Shown piece after piece: positions 44,137-53,881 of a stretch of DNA of 64,000 bases. The notes beneath the pieces were generated by a model, which saw only the letters and a program-made list of their open reading frames with translations, was not told the DNA's origin and made no database searches. The translations under genes and the position numbers were made by a program. This stretch comes from Dehalococcoides mccartyi (GTDB lineage Bacteria; Chloroflexota; Dehalococcoidia; Dehalococcoidales; Dehalococcoidaceae). Positions within the stretch are counted from its first letter, which is position 1. Every line of letters starts with the position of its first letter. The stretch lies in assembly GCF_001889305.1 (NCBI RefSeq), contig NZ_CP013074.1, positions 434,001-498,000 of the forward strand. The letters run 5' to 3'.

Positions 44137-44192
44137 ATTGATTGAAAACGGGAAATTTATTAAAACAGCAATTGTTAACAGGAAGGTACATT

Positions 44193-44627
44193 ATGCCAAC
44201 GGTTAATCAGCTAGTAAGAAAAGGGCGCTCAAGTGCGGCCAAGAAGTACAAAGCACCTGCGCTGCATTACAGTTTCAATTCTCTGCGCAACAAGGTAGCC
44301 TTCGGTGACGGTTCCCCCCAGAAGAGGGGCGTCTGCACCCAGGTAAAGACTACTACCCCCAAAAAGCCGAATTCGGCTTTGCGCAAGATTGCCAGAGTAA
44401 GGCTGAGCAACCATATGGAAGTTACTGCATATATCCCCGGTGAAGGCCATAATCTTCAGGAGCACTCTGTGGTTCTGATACGTGGCGGCCGCGTCCCTGA
44501 CTTACCGGGTGTTCGCTATCACATCATCCGCGGTACTCTTGATACCGCCGGTGTGGCAAATCGGCAGCAGGGCCGCAGCAGATACGGCGCCAAAAAGGGC
44601 AAAGCCGCTCCTGCCAAGAAGAAATAA
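44193..44627 (+). CDS. rpsL: 30S ribosomal protein S12
   Basis: A 144-residue decoding-site protein. ATG 44193 is chosen because AGGAAGG lies just upstream and [12 protein letters not shown] is the family N terminus; the frame is open 17 codons further. [13 protein letters not shown] and [13 protein letters not shown] are conserved. About 14 extra residues between PAL and PQKRGVC are present, as in Bacillus-type S12. The C terminus is a Lys/Ala tail. Confidence 0.97.
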
Positions 44628-44640
44628 CCGGAGATAAGAT

Positions 44641-45111
44641 ATGCCTAGAAGAGCACGAAAATTTAAAAGAGCAGTTGCCCCGGATTCCAGGTATAACAGC
44701 CTGATGCTTTCTAATTTTATAAACAAGCTTATGATGCACGGCCAGAAGGCTACCGCCCAGAGGATTGTTTATGATGCAATTGACATAATGGGTAAACAGG
44801 AAAATAAAGAAGGTTTGGCTGTGTTTGAGCAGGGTCTCAAAAATGCCACTCCTTTTATTGAGGTTAAACCCCGCCGTGTAGGCGGTGCTACTTATCAGGT
44901 GCCTATTGAGGTTCGCCCTGACCGCGCCCAGACTATGGCTATGCGCTGGATTATCAAGGCTGCCCGCAAGCGGACCGGCAAGTCCATGGCTGAGCGGCTG
45001 GCGGCTGAGATGTTGGAAGCCTCACGCGAGCAGGGTGCTGCTGTTAAGAAAAGGGAAGAGACCCACAAGATGGCCGAAGCCAACCGTGCTTTCGCCCATT
45101 ACAGGTGGTAG
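44641..45111 (+). CDS. rpsG: 30S ribosomal protein S7
   Basis: A 156-residue 16S rRNA 3'-domain assembly protein, beginning MPRRARKFKR and containing KPRRVGGATYQVPIEVRPDR. Thirteen bases after rpsL with a GGAG site. In E. coli, S7 represses the str operon; a comparable site is not recognisable here. Confidence 0.97.
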   Translation: MPRRARKFKRAVAPDSRYNSLMLSNFINKLMMHGQKATAQRIVYDAIDIMGKQENKEGLAVFEQGLKNATPFIEVKPRRVGGATYQVPIEVRPDRAQTMAMRWIIKAARKRTGKSMAERLAAEMLEASREQGAAVKKREETHKMAEANRAFAHYRW

Positions 45112-45166
45112 AGAGAAAATAGGGGGAATTGGATAGCCCTGACGGGTTAGCCAGATTTTAGATAAT

Positions 45167-47248
45167 ATGAGCGACAGGAAATACCCTCTGGAGAGGGTTC
45201 GGAATATAGGTATCATTGCTCACATAGACGCCGGAAAGACGACTACTACTGAGCGTATCCTTTATCTTACCAAGCGTACCCATAAAATCGGCAATATTGA
45301 TGATGGTACTACTGTAATGGACTGGATGGAGCAGGAAAAGGCCAGGGGTATTACCATTACTTCTGCCGCCACTTCCGCTTACTGGAACGGGCATCACCTT
45401 AATGTTATTGATACTCCCGGACATGTTGACTTTACGGTAGAAGTAGAGCGCAGTCTGCGGGTGCTTGACGGCGGTGTAGTGGTGTTTGACGGCGTAGCCG
45501 GTGTTGAAGCCCAGTCTGAAACTGTCTGGCGTCAGGCCAGCCGCTACGGTGTACCCCGCATCTGTTTTATTAATAAAATGGATCGCACCGGTGCCAACTA
45601 CGAACGTACTTTGGGTATGATTACCCAGCGCCTCAAGGCTAAATGCTTGCCTCTTCAGATACCTATTGGTTGTGCTGAAACTTTCCGCGGCAATTGTGAT
45701 TTGCTTGACTTTCAGTGCTATGGCATGGATAACAGCCCTGAAGAACCTGCCGAGACATTTGATCTGCCCGCTGCTGACAAGGAACGGGCAGTAAAATACC
45801 GCAATATGATGATAGAGCGTCTGGCTGAAGAAGATGACGAGGTTATGGAAGCCTATTTGGTTGGTGAAGAACTGCCTATAGAGAAACTCAAAGCCGCTAT
45901 CCGCCGTGTATGCTTGGCCAACAAAGCCATTCCTATATTCTGCGGTACTTCGCTTCGCAACAAGGGCGTAAAAAGACTGTTAGATGCAGTCTGTGACTAT
46001 CTGCCCTCACCTTTGGATATCCCTGCCATAAAAGGGACTGCTCCTAAAACCGGTGAACCGATGGAACGCCATACCAGTGACACGGAGCCCTTTTCCGCGC
46101 TTGCTTTTAAGATTGTTTCTGACCCCTTTGTGGGACGTTTGGTGTATTTCCGGATTTATTCTGGGAATGTTTCTGCCGGTTCCGGCGTGTATAACAGTAC
46201 CCGCGGCGAACGCGAACGCATAGGCCGTCTTATCCGCATGCATGCCAATGACCGTGAGGAAATTGAATATGCTGATGCAGGTGAAATCGTGGCCAGTTTG
46301 GGTCTTCGCAATACCTTTACCGGTGATACTCTGTGTGACCAGAATGCACCTATTTTGCTTGAGAGCATCAAGTTCCCTGAGCCGGTTATTAATTTGGCCA
46401 TCGAACCCAAGACTCGCTCCGACCAGGATAAGATGACTGAAGGTCTGCAGAAACTGGCTGAAGAAGATCCTACTTTCAAAGTTAAGTTCGATGACGAAAC
46501 AGGTCAGACAGTTATATATGGTATGGGTGAACTTCACCTGGACGTACTGGTCAGCCGTTTGCTGTCTGAGTTCAAAGTTAATGCCGGCGTGGGCAAACCG
46601 CGGGTAGCTTACCGAGAGGCCATTACTGCTCATGCTAAAGCGCAGGGCAAATTTGTTCGCCAGTCCGGCGGCCGCGGTCAATATGGCGATGTTACCATTG
46701 AAGTTGAACCCCGCGAACGCGGTGCTGGTTATGAATTTGTTGATAACGTTAAGGGCGGCGCTGTACCCCGCAACTTCCTGATGGCGGCTGAAGCCGGTAT
46801 CAGGGAAACACTTGAAACAGGTGTATACGCCGGTTACCCCATGGTTGACGTAAAAGTAACCGCTGTTGATGGCAGCTATCACGATGTAGACTCTAATGAA
46901 AATGCTTTTAAAATGGCCGGGTCTATGGCTATCAAAGCGGCTGTTGCCAAAGCAAAGCCGATACTGCTTGAGCCTATTATGAAACTTGAGGCAGTTACTC
47001 CAGAAGAGTATATGGGTGATGTTATCGGCGACTTAAACTCACGCCGCGGCCAGATTATGTCCGTTGAGCCCAATCCCGAAACTACGGTTATTATCGGTAC
47101 AGTGCCTTTAGCTGAGAGCTTCGGTTACACTACTGACCTTCGGTCAGTAACCAAGGGACGGGCAACCTTTTCCATGGAGTTCGAATCTTACCGTGAAATG
47201 CCGGGTGAATTGGCCAATCAGGTCGTTGAAGCCGCCGGCAAGAAATAA
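45167..47248 (+). CDS. fusA: Elongation factor G
   Basis: A 693-residue translocation GTPase. G1 AHIDAGKTTTTERIL, switch GITITSAATSAYW, DTPGHVDF and NKMDRTGANY are intact, followed by domains II-V with GRGQYGDVTIEVEP. The start codon has little Shine-Dalgarno, and a small AGCCC/GGGTT hairpin precedes it. tuf, normally next, is absent; rpsJ follows. Confidence 0.97.
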   Translation: MSDRKYPLERVRNIGIIAHIDAGKTTTTERILYLTKRTHKIGNIDDGTTVMDWMEQEKARGITITSAATSAYWNGHHLNVIDTPGHVDFTVEVERSLRVLDGGVVVFDGVAGVEAQSETVWRQASRYGVPRICFINKMDRTGANYERTLGMITQRLKAKCLPLQIPIGCAETFRGNCDLLDFQCYGMDNSPEEPAETFDLPAADKERAVKYRNMMIERLAEEDDEVMEAYLVGEELPIEKLKAAIRRVCLANKAIPIFCGTSLRNKGVKRLLDAVCDYLPSPLDIPAIKGTAPKTGEPMERHTSDTEPFSALAFKIVSDPFVGRLVYFRIYSGNVSAGSGVYNSTRGERERIGRLIRMHANDREEIEYADAGEIVASLGLRNTFTGDTLCDQNAPILLESIKFPEPVINLAIEPKTRSDQDKMTEGLQKLAEEDPTFKVKFDDETGQTVIYGMGELHLDVLVSRLLSEFKVNAGVGKPRVAYREAITAHAKAQGKFVRQSGGRGQYGDVTIEVEPRERGAGYEFVDNVKGGAVPRNFLMAAEAGIRETLETGVYAGYPMVDVKVTAVDGSYHDVDSNENAFKMAGSMAIKAAVAKAKPILLEPIMKLEAVTPEEYMGDVIGDLNSRRGQIMSVEPNPETTVIIGTVPLAESFGYTTDLRSVTKGRATFSMEFESYREMPGELANQVVEAAGKK

Positions 47249-47272
47249 GTATACTGGTTAGGGTGATATTGT

Positions 47273-47581
47273 ATGACTAAACAAAAAATCAGGATAAAAC
47301 TAAAGGGCTTTGACCACAAGATTCTCGACCAGTCTGCATTGCAGATTGTAGAGGCTCTGGAACGGACAGGGGCTACTATATCTGGGCCGGTTCCTTTGCC
47401 TACCCGTATCCAGCGTTACAGTGTCATACGCTCATCCTTTATTGATAAGGATTCACAGGAGCAGTTTGAAATCAGGACTCACAAGCGTCTGATAGATATA
47501 GTGGAAACTACGTCCAAGACCATTGATGCCCTGACCAACCTGAACCTCCCGGCTGGCGTAAGTATAGATATTAAACTTTAG
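47273..47581 (+). CDS. rpsJ: 30S ribosomal protein S10
   Basis: A 102-residue protein of the 30S head, also NusE in antitermination complexes. [18 protein letters not shown] at the N terminus and the GPVPLPTR loop are typical. It starts 24 bp after fusA, so the S10 operon is fused directly to the str genes. Confidence 0.97.
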   Translation: MTKQKIRIKLKGFDHKILDQSALQIVEALERTGATISGPVPLPTRIQRYSVIRSSFIDKDSQEQFEIRTHKRLIDIVETTSKTIDALTNLNLPAGVSIDIKL

Positions 47582-47589
47582 GAACGAAT

Positions 47590-48207
47590 ATGATTCAAGG
47601 TATTATCGGTAAAAAAATCGGTATGACCCAGATATTCCAGGAGGACGGCAAGGCTCAGCCGGTCACTCTGGTAGAAGCTGGTCCGTGTGTAGTGGTCCAG
47701 GTCAAGACCGAAAAACAGGACGGCTATGAAGCTGTTCAGCTGGGTTACGGTAAGGCCAAGCATATCACTTCAGCTGTCAAAGGGCAGTGCAGAGGATTCG
47801 GTGAATTCAAAGTGCTGCGCGAAGTAGATGTGGATGATATTGCGGCGGTTAATGTCGGTGACCAGATTACGGTCAGTGACTTTAAGGACGGCGAGAAGAT
47901 AGACGCCAGCGGCGTCTCCAGAGGGCGTGGTTTTGCCGGTGTAGTTAAACGCTGGCATTTTGCCGGTGGTCCCAAGACCCACGGTCAGTCTGACCGTCAC
48001 CGGGCTCCGGGTTCCATCAGCTCCACCACCACTCCCGGCCGTATTTATAAGGGCAAGCGCATGGCAGGCCACATGGGGAATGATGCGGTGACTATCCGCA
48101 ATCTGGTTGTGCTCAAAACTGATGCAGAAAAAAATCTGCTTATGGTAAAGGGCGCTATTCCCGGCGGCAAGAATACAATAATATTAATTAAGAAAACGGG
48201 TAAATAA
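47590..48207 (+). CDS. rplC: 50S ribosomal protein L3
   Basis: A 205-residue 23S rRNA-binding protein near the peptidyl-transferase centre. MIQGIIGKKIGMTQIF at the N terminus and the internal loop RGFAGVVKRWHFAGGP with GSISSTTTPGRIYKGKRMAG are characteristic. Eight bases after rpsJ. Confidence 0.97.
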   Translation: MIQGIIGKKIGMTQIFQEDGKAQPVTLVEAGPCVVVQVKTEKQDGYEAVQLGYGKAKHITSAVKGQCRGFGEFKVLREVDVDDIAAVNVGDQITVSDFKDGEKIDASGVSRGRGFAGVVKRWHFAGGPKTHGQSDRHRAPGSISSTTTPGRIYKGKRMAGHMGNDAVTIRNLVVLKTDAEKNLLMVKGAIPGGKNTIILIKKTGK

Positions 48208-48209
48208 AC

Positions 48210-48842
48210 GTGGAAATTCCTGTTTATAACGCATCCGGAGAAATCATTAAGAATATCAGCATCAGCGAAGACGTCTTTGGCGTACCCTTCAACGAAGCTC
48301 TGGTTCATCAGGCCTTTGTAGCCCAGCAGGCGAATGCCCGACAGGGTACTCAGTCCACCAAGACCAGAGGTGAAGTGCAGGGTTCAAGCCGCAAGATATA
48401 TCGCCAGAAGGGTACCGGTAATGCCCGTATGGGTACCAACCGTTCACCCGTCAGGCGGCATGGCGGCGTGGCCTTTGGTCCCCGCCCCAGAGATTTCAGC
48501 AAGGATCTTCCCAAGAAGATGCGCCGTCAGGCCATCAGGTGTGTGCTGTCCTTCAAGCTTGAAAGCGGCGAACTGAAGGTTATTGACCAACTTAGCTTTG
48601 AAGAACCCAAAACCAGAGATATGGCAAAGATACTTGCGGCTCTTCAGGTAATCTCTCCCACTCTTATAGCGGTGGATAATCCTGATACCAATTTTATCAA
48701 GTCTGCCCGCAATATACCGGCAGTCAAGACCACTCCGGCTAACCTTTTGAACATATCTGATATGCTCAAAAACAAGCAGCTGGTCATGACTGAGGAAGCA
48801 GTACGTCAGGTTGAAGAACTCTGGGGTCAGCGCTCAGGCTAA
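48210..48842 (+). CDS. rplD: 50S ribosomal protein L4
   Basis: A 210-residue exit-tunnel protein. The extended loop with KIYRQKGTGNARMGTNRSP lines the tunnel. GTG start two bases after rplC. In E. coli L4 autoregulates the S10 operon; no equivalent leader is recognised before rpsJ. Confidence 0.96.
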   Translation: MEIPVYNASGEIIKNISISEDVFGVPFNEALVHQAFVAQQANARQGTQSTKTRGEVQGSSRKIYRQKGTGNARMGTNRSPVRRHGGVAFGPRPRDFSKDLPKKMRRQAIRCVLSFKLESGELKVIDQLSFEEPKTRDMAKILAALQVISPTLIAVDNPDTNFIKSARNIPAVKTTPANLLNISDMLKNKQLVMTEEAVRQVEELWGQRSG

Positions 48843-48854
48843 GGAGAAGGAACA

Positions 48855-49139
48855 ATGAATTTATACGAAGTATTGCGCCGGCCGTTAATATCTGAAAAGA
48901 ACAGTGTTCATGCTATGCAGAACAAGTACGCTTTTGAAATAGCCAAAGGGGCCAACAAGCGTATGGTAAAGCTGGCGGTGGAACAGGCCTTTAATGTAAC
49001 GGTTGAAGATGTAAATATGCTTCACATACCGGGTAAGCAAAAGCGGATGGGGCGCAATCTGGTCCAAACCGCCGGGTTGCGTAAAGCCGTCATCACTCTC
49101 AAAGAGGGTGATAAAATAACTCTATTTGAGGGTGTTTAG
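48855..49139 (+). CDS. rplW: 50S ribosomal protein L23
   Basis: A 94-residue tunnel-exit protein, docking site for trigger factor and SRP. LRRPLISEKN and a KYAFEIAKGANKRMVKLAVE segment are typical. AAGGAGAAGG precedes the start. Confidence 0.96.
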   Translation: MNLYEVLRRPLISEKNSVHAMQNKYAFEIAKGANKRMVKLAVEQAFNVTVEDVNMLHIPGKQKRMGRNLVQTAGLRKAVITLKEGDKITLFEGV

Positions 49140-49164
49140 TCAAGGAAAGGGTGGTTGATATAAA

Positions 49165-49989
49165 GTGGCAATAAAGATATATCGCCCTACTTCCCCGGGT
49201 CGCCGGCATCACAGTGTTGCCTCCTTTGAGGAAATCACTAAGAGCCGGCCGGAGAGAGCTCTTCTGGTTTCGGTTAAGAATGATTCCGGCCGAAATAATC
49301 AGGGGCGCGTAACCGTTCGCCATAGGGGTGGTGGTAGCAAAACACAGATTCGCGTTATAGATTTCAAACGTAATAAACTGGATGTACCCGGAAGAGTAGC
49401 GGCTATAGAGTATGATCCTAACAGGACTGCCCGCATAGCTCTGGTCTTCTATACTGACGGTGAGAAACGCTATATTTTAGCCCCTTCAGATTTGAAGGTT
49501 GGGGACGTAATTATGGCGGGTGAGAATGCTGAGCCCAAAAGCGGCAACGCTTTGCCCCTCAGTGCCATACCCACCGGTACATTTATCCATAATATTGAGC
49601 TTATCAAAGGCCGTGGTGGCATAATGGTACGCAGTGCCGGTGCTGCAGCTCAGCTGATGGCTAAAGAGGGTGATTATGCTCTGGTGCGTTTGCCTTCCGG
49701 TGAAATGCGCAAGGTGCGGAGTGATTGCTCCGCAACCGTAGGCCAGATTGGCAATATAGAGCATGGTACTCTTGAAATAGGTAAAGCGGGACGCAACCGC
49801 CATATGGGTTGGAGACCGACTGTCAGAGGTTCTGCCATGTCACCTAACAACCATCCTCACGGCGGTGGTGAATGCCGCTGTCCTATCGGTATGACCGGGC
49901 CGAAAACTCCTTGGGGTAAACCGGCTCTGGGTTATCGTACCCGCAAGGCTAAATACTCTGATAAACTTATCGTGAAGCGGAGGGGGTAA
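49165..49989 (+). CDS. rplB: 50S ribosomal protein L2
   Basis: A 274-residue protein needed for peptidyl transfer and subunit joining. [20 protein letters not shown] and the C-terminal [20 protein letters not shown] loop (including the conserved His) are present. GTG start 25 bp after rplW. Confidence 0.97.
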   Translation: MAIKIYRPTSPGRRHHSVASFEEITKSRPERALLVSVKNDSGRNNQGRVTVRHRGGGSKTQIRVIDFKRNKLDVPGRVAAIEYDPNRTARIALVFYTDGEKRYILAPSDLKVGDVIMAGENAEPKSGNALPLSAIPTGTFIHNIELIKGRGGIMVRSAGAAAQLMAKEGDYALVRLPSGEMRKVRSDCSATVGQIGNIEHGTLEIGKAGRNRHMGWRPTVRGSAMSPNNHPHGGGECRCPIGMTGPKTPWGKPALGYRTRKAKYSDKLIVKRRG

Positions 49990-49995
49990 AGAATA

Positions 49996-50277
49996 ATGTC
50001 ACGTTCTGTTAAAAAAGGGCCGGCTCTTTGCCCTAAACTTATGAAAAAAGTAGAGGTAGCTAGTGCTACCAACCAGAAGTCCATCATCAAGACCTGGGCT
50101 CGCTGGTCAACCATTACCCCGCTAATGGTCGGTTTGAATGTAGGTGTACATGACGGCAGACGCCACGTACCTATCTACATTACTGAAAACATGGTCGGTC
50201 ATAAGCTGGGCGAATTTACCACCACCAGAAATTTCCGCGGTCATGCTAAGGCGGAAAAAGTATCTCAGGTAAAATAG
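49996..50277 (+). CDS. rpsS: 30S ribosomal protein S19
   Basis: A 93-residue 30S head protein contacting S13 and the A-site region. MSRSVKKGP and [17 protein letters not shown] are signature segments. GGAGGG lies in the end of rplB before the start. Confidence 0.97.
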   Translation: MSRSVKKGPALCPKLMKKVEVASATNQKSIIKTWARWSTITPLMVGLNVGVHDGRRHVPIYITENMVGHKLGEFTTTRNFRGHAKAEKVSQVK

Positions 50278-50307
50278 TGAAGTTAACCGGGTAGGGTAGG
50301 TTATAAA

Positions 50308-50637
50308 ATGGAAGTAAAAGCAATAGTAAAGGACACCGGATATTCAGCGCTTAAGGTAAGGCTGTGCGTTGATATGGTTCGCGGCAAGAAAGTAAGTGAA
50401 GCTATTACCATGCTTCGCTTTATGACCTCGCCTACGGCCAAGGTTGTATCCAAGGTTATAAAATCAGCCGCGGCTAATGCGGAAAATAATTTCCAGATGA
50501 ATCCGGCTGACTTAAAAATATCACAGATTTATGCAGATGAAGCGCGAATGCTTAAGCGGATGCGTCCTCAGGCCAGAGGCCGGGTTTCGCCGATACTAAA
50601 GCGCTCCAGCCATATAACTGTTGTCGTGGCTGACTAG
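50308..50637 (+). CDS. rplV: 50S ribosomal protein L22
   Basis: A 109-residue protein whose beta-hairpin (RMRPQARGRVSPILKRSSH) reaches into the exit tunnel. Length is standard. It lies 30 bp after rpsS and 8 bp before rpsC. Confidence 0.96.
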   Translation: MEVKAIVKDTGYSALKVRLCVDMVRGKKVSEAITMLRFMTSPTAKVVSKVIKSAAANAENNFQMNPADLKISQIYADEARMLKRMRPQARGRVSPILKRSSHITVVVAD

Positions 50638-50645
50638 GAGGGTTA

Positions 50646-51482
50646 ATGGGACGCAAAGTTCATCCAATCGGGTTTAGACTTGGCATTATTAAAGACTGGA
50701 GTGCTAAATGGCATGCCAGTGATAAGGGTTTTGCCGAATGCCTCACCGAAGACCTTAAGCTTCGCAAGGCTATTGCCAAGAAGTATGTAGATGCCGCTAT
50801 CTCTCAGGTAGATATTGAGCGCCAGTCCAACAAGGTGACTGTTTCTGTCCGGACAGCCCGGCCGGGTATTGTTATCGGACGGGGTGGTCAGCGTGTTGAT
50901 GAAATGCGCCATTTCCTTGAGGAGCTTATCGGCAAAAAGGTACAGCTGAATATTGTTGAAATATCTCAGGCTGAGCTTGATGCCTTCCTGGTTGCCCGGA
51001 GTGTGGCAGAGCAGATTGAACGCCGTGTTGCTTACCGGCGCGCCATGAAGCAGGCTATCTTCCGCAGTATGCAGGCTGGTGCCAAGGGTATTAAAGTATG
51101 TGCCTCAGGACGTTTGGGCGGCGTGGAGATTGCCCGGCGTGAGGTAATGCACGAAGGGCGTGTTCCGTTACATACTCTTCGGGCTGACATTGATTACGGC
51201 TGCACCAGGGCTCACACCGCTCTTGGAGATATAGGCATAAAGGTATGGGTATACCGTGGTGATATCCTGCCCGAAGCAAAAGAAAAATCTGAACCCGAAG
51301 TAACGGAAATGGCTGCTGTTATGGCTGATGCTCCTGCTGCCGCTGTTTCCGAAACTAAGGTTGCTGATACTGTGGCCAAACCCAAACGGGTTGTAAAAAA
51401 GGCCGAAGCCGAGGCTCCCGCTGAAGAAAAACCGAGGCGCGCAGCCAAAAAGGCTGAGAACATAACCAAGGAAGAGGAATAA
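50646..51482 (+). CDS. rpsC: 30S ribosomal protein S3 with a long charged C-terminal tail
   Basis: A 278-residue mRNA-entry-channel protein. The KH domain has [15 protein letters not shown], and the C domain has [14 protein letters not shown] and [22 protein letters not shown]. After about residue 210, the usual end, there is a ~65-residue Ala/Lys/Glu-rich low-complexity extension. It overlaps nothing; rplP starts one base later. Confidence 0.96.
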   Translation: MGRKVHPIGFRLGIIKDWSAKWHASDKGFAECLTEDLKLRKAIAKKYVDAAISQVDIERQSNKVTVSVRTARPGIVIGRGGQRVDEMRHFLEELIGKKVQLNIVEISQAELDAFLVARSVAEQIERRVAYRRAMKQAIFRSMQAGAKGIKVCASGRLGGVEIARREVMHEGRVPLHTLRADIDYGCTRAHTALGDIGIKVWVYRGDILPEAKEKSEPEVTEMAAVMADAPAAAVSETKVADTVAKPKRVVKKAEAEAPAEEKPRRAAKKAENITKEEE

Positions 51483-51483
51483 T

Positions 51484-51933
51484 ATGCTCCAACCCAAGCG
51501 TGTTAAGTTTAGAAAGGTACAGCGCGGGCGTCGTGACGGGGCTGCCCATAAAGGCAACACAGTTGCTTTTGGTGAATTCGCTTTGCAGTCTCTTGAGGCC
51601 GGCTGGATTACCGCCCGCCAGATAGAGGCTACACGCCGGGCAATCACCCGTTATATCCGCCGCGGCGGGCAGGTATGGATACGGATTTTCCCTGACAAAC
51701 CCATTACCAAGAAACCGGCTGAAACCCGTCAGGGTGGCGGTAAAGGTGCTCCGGAAGAATGGGTAGCGGTAGTAAGACGCGGCAGGATTATGTTTGAAAT
51801 CGGCGGGGTAACCCCCGAAGCTGCCAAAGAGGCTATGCGGCTTGCGTCTTATAAGATGCCGGTAAAGACCCGGTTTGTGGCTCGTGATATACCCGTAGTT
51901 GCGGAAGAAACTGAAGTAGAGGAGGCTGAATAA
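51484..51933 (+). CDS. rplP: 50S ribosomal protein L16
   Basis: A 149-residue protein near the A-site tRNA elbow. [19 protein letters not shown] and the [19 protein letters not shown] segment are characteristic. It starts 1 bp after rpsC and ends 1 bp before rpmC. Confidence 0.97.
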   Translation: MLQPKRVKFRKVQRGRRDGAAHKGNTVAFGEFALQSLEAGWITARQIEATRRAITRYIRRGGQVWIRIFPDKPITKKPAETRQGGGKGAPEEWVAVVRRGRIMFEIGGVTPEAAKEAMRLASYKMPVKTRFVARDIPVVAEETEVEEAE

Positions 51934-51934
51934 T

Positions 51935-52132
51935 ATGAATATAAGTGATATTCGCGGCCTTTCCGATACTGAAATAAAGAAAAAGCTTGAAGATGCCCAT
52001 AAGGAACTTTTTGAGCTTAGACTGAAGCTTTCTACCAGGCAGTTAGTGAATCACCGAGAGCTTCCCAGGGTAAAAAATGATATTGCCCGCATTCTAACCG
52101 TAATGCGTGAGCGCGAACTGCAGATAAGGTAG
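51935..52132 (+). CDS. rpmC: 50S ribosomal protein L29
   Basis: A 65-residue helical protein at the tunnel exit, next to L23. The ELFELRLKLSTRQLVNHRELP segment is typical, here cited in part. It starts one base after rplP with GAGGAGG upstream. Confidence 0.94.
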   Translation: MNISDIRGLSDTEIKKKLEDAHKELFELRLKLSTRQLVNHRELPRVKNDIARILTVMRERELQIR

Positions 52133-52139
52133 GACTGAT

Positions 52140-52409
52140 ATGGAAAAAAATAAAACCCGAATCGGTCATGTGATCAGCGATAAGATGGAAAAAACCATTG
52201 TAGTGGGTATTGATGTTGCCAAGCGCCATCCCCTTTACAAAAAGACTTATCGCCGGACTATGAAATATCTGGTTCATGATGAAAAAAACGAAGCTAAAAT
52301 TGGTGATATGATTGAAATAGTTGAATGCCGCCCCATCTCCAAGGGGAAATACTGGCGGCTCAGCAAAATAATCACCAAGGGCCACATTGTTGCGGCTCAG
52401 GAAGCATAG
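52140..52409 (+). CDS. rpsQ: 30S ribosomal protein S17
   Basis: An 89-residue OB-fold primary 16S rRNA binder. GHVISDKMEKTIVVGID and HPLYKKTYRRT followed by KIGDMIEIVECRPISKGKYW identify it. Seven bases after rpmC. Confidence 0.96.
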   Translation: MEKNKTRIGHVISDKMEKTIVVGIDVAKRHPLYKKTYRRTMKYLVHDEKNEAKIGDMIEIVECRPISKGKYWRLSKIITKGHIVAAQEA

Positions 52410-52424
52410 TTCTGGAGAGAAGAG

Positions 52425-52793
52425 ATGGTTCAGCAGTATACCAGGTTAAACGTAGCAGATAATACCGGCGCTAAGAAAATAATGTGCATCAACGTTTTGG
52501 GCGGTAGCCGCAAGATACAGGCCAAAGTTGGTGATGTTATAGTAGCTGCGGTAAAGAAATCCAGCCCTGATGCCCAGGCTAAATCCGGTACTGTGGTAAA
52601 GGCCGTTGTGGTACGTATTACCAAACCTTATGCCCGTCCGGATGGCTCTTATATAAAGTTTGATGATAACGCTGCAGTTATTCTGAATGACAAGATGGAG
52701 CCCAAAGGCACCCGTATTTTTGGCCCGGTGGCCCGCGAGCTTCGTGATAAAAAATTCACCAAGATTTTATCGCTGGCGCCTGAGGTATTGTAG
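52425..52793 (+). CDS. rplN: 50S ribosomal protein L14
   Basis: A 122-residue subunit-interface protein. [20 protein letters not shown] and [20 protein letters not shown] are the two signature segments. GGAGAGAAG precedes the start. Confidence 0.97.
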   Translation: MVQQYTRLNVADNTGAKKIMCINVLGGSRKIQAKVGDVIVAAVKKSSPDAQAKSGTVVKAVVVRITKPYARPDGSYIKFDDNAAVILNDKMEPKGTRIFGPVARELRDKKFTKILSLAPEVL

Positions 52794-52803
52794 AGGTACT
52801 TAG

Positions 52804-53115
52804 ATGAGACTGAAGAAAAACGATAACGTGCTGGTAATTGCCGGTAAGGACAAGGGTAAAACCGGTAAGGTTCGTTATGCCTTTCCCCGCACCGACAGGG
52901 TGCTGGTGGAAGGCGTGAACATGATAAAGCGGCATTCACGTGCCAAGGGTCAGGCCAAACAGGCCGGGATTATTGAACGTGAAGCTCCTTTACATGTTTC
53001 AAATTTGATGTTGCTTTGCAGTAAATGCAACAAACCGGCTCGTATTGGAAGCCGGGAACTGGCGGACGGTAAAAGTGTACGCTACTGCAAATCCTGCAAT
53101 GAGGTAATTGACTAA
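52804..53115 (+). CDS. rplX: 50S ribosomal protein L24
   Basis: A 103-residue assembly initiator with KOW motif ([16 protein letters not shown]). Two C-x2-C pairs (CSKC and CKSC) near the C terminus could bind zinc. Its stop overlaps the rplE start by one base. Confidence 0.95.
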   Translation: MRLKKNDNVLVIAGKDKGKTGKVRYAFPRTDRVLVEGVNMIKRHSRAKGQAKQAGIIEREAPLHVSNLMLLCSKCNKPARIGSRELADGKSVRYCKSCNEVID

Positions 53116-53654
53116 TGCTTAAGGTAGAGGAACGTTACACTAACGCCGTACCTGAACTTCAGAAGACTTTCAAGTACGAAAATATTATGCAGGTACCCAA
53201 GCTGGTAAAAGTGGTTATAAATACCGGTGTCGGTGAGGCTGTGTCCAACTCCAAGGCACTGGAAACTGCGGAAGCAGACATTGTAGCTATAGCCGGCCAG
53301 CACCCGGTAATCACCCGTGCCAAGCGTTCTGTGGCTAACTTTAAGCTGAGAGCCGGTATGCCCATTGGTTTAAAAGTTACCCTGCGCGGCCAGAGAATGT
53401 ATGATTTCCTTAATAAGTTATTTTTTATTACTCTACCCCGTGTGCGTGATTTTCAGGGTGTTTCAAATACCGCTTTTGACGAACACGGCAACTATACTTT
53501 AGGTTTTAAAGACCATTCGGTTTTCCCTGAAATTGATTTTAATAAGATTGAAAAACCGCGAGGTCTTGAAGTTTGTATTGTAACTACTGCCAACACACCT
53601 GAAGAAGGCAAGAAGCTCCTGGAACTCTTGGGCATGCCTTTCAGTAAGGATTAG
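53115..53654 (+). CDS. rplE: 50S ribosomal protein L5
   Basis: A 179-residue 5S rRNA-binding protein. [30 protein letters not shown] and [12 protein letters not shown] are characteristic. It starts on the last base of the rplX stop. Confidence 0.97.
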   Translation: MLKVEERYTNAVPELQKTFKYENIMQVPKLVKVVINTGVGEAVSNSKALETAEADIVAIAGQHPVITRAKRSVANFKLRAGMPIGLKVTLRGQRMYDFLNKLFFITLPRVRDFQGVSNTAFDEHGNYTLGFKDHSVFPEIDFNKIEKPRGLEVCIVTTANTPEEGKKLLELLGMPFSKD

Positions 53655-53662
53655 AGGAGACT

Positions 53663-53848
53663 ATGGCTAAAACATCTAAAATTGTTCAATCCCAGCGCGC
53701 ATCCAAGTTCAAGGTGCAGCACCATAACCGTTGTAGCCGGTGTGGTCGTCCCAGGGGCTATATTAACAGGTTTGGTTTGTGCCGCATCTGTTTCCGCGAG
53801 CTGGCATTACAGGGGCAGATACCCGGTGTCCGAAAGTCCAGTTGGTAG
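53663..53848 (+). CDS. rpsN: 30S ribosomal protein S14, zinc-binding type
   Basis: A 61-residue short S14 of the C+ type. [20 protein letters not shown] contains the four zinc Cys, and the end RKSSW is standard. GAGGAG precedes the start. Confidence 0.96.
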   Translation: MAKTSKIVQSQRASKFKVQHHNRCSRCGRPRGYINRFGLCRICFRELALQGQIPGVRKSSW

Positions 53849-53881
53849 GGTATAATTGAGGTTTAATAACGGGGGTTTACG

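Larger units (their letters stand above)
43673..44192. other. 520 bp divergent regulatory region between the aromatic and ribosomal operons
   Basis: This is the only gap above 300 bp. From left to right it holds: the aroF Shine-Dalgarno, an intrinsic terminator, an antiterminator arm, a 21-codon leader ORF, an aro promoter, an overlapping plus-strand promoter, about 110 bp in which I see nothing (43910-44020), a second rpsL promoter, and a structured rpsL leader. Details are in separate entries. Confidence 0.8.

Noticed and set aside
44230-44330. Extra ~14 residues in S12 between PAL and PQKRGVC
   Set aside because: Bacillus-type S12 proteins have a similar insert, so this is not unusual.
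46007-46882. 291-codon minus-strand ORF inside fusA
   Set aside because: It lies entirely within intact fusA; the antisense composition and lack of motifs mark it as a shadow of a high-codon-bias gene.
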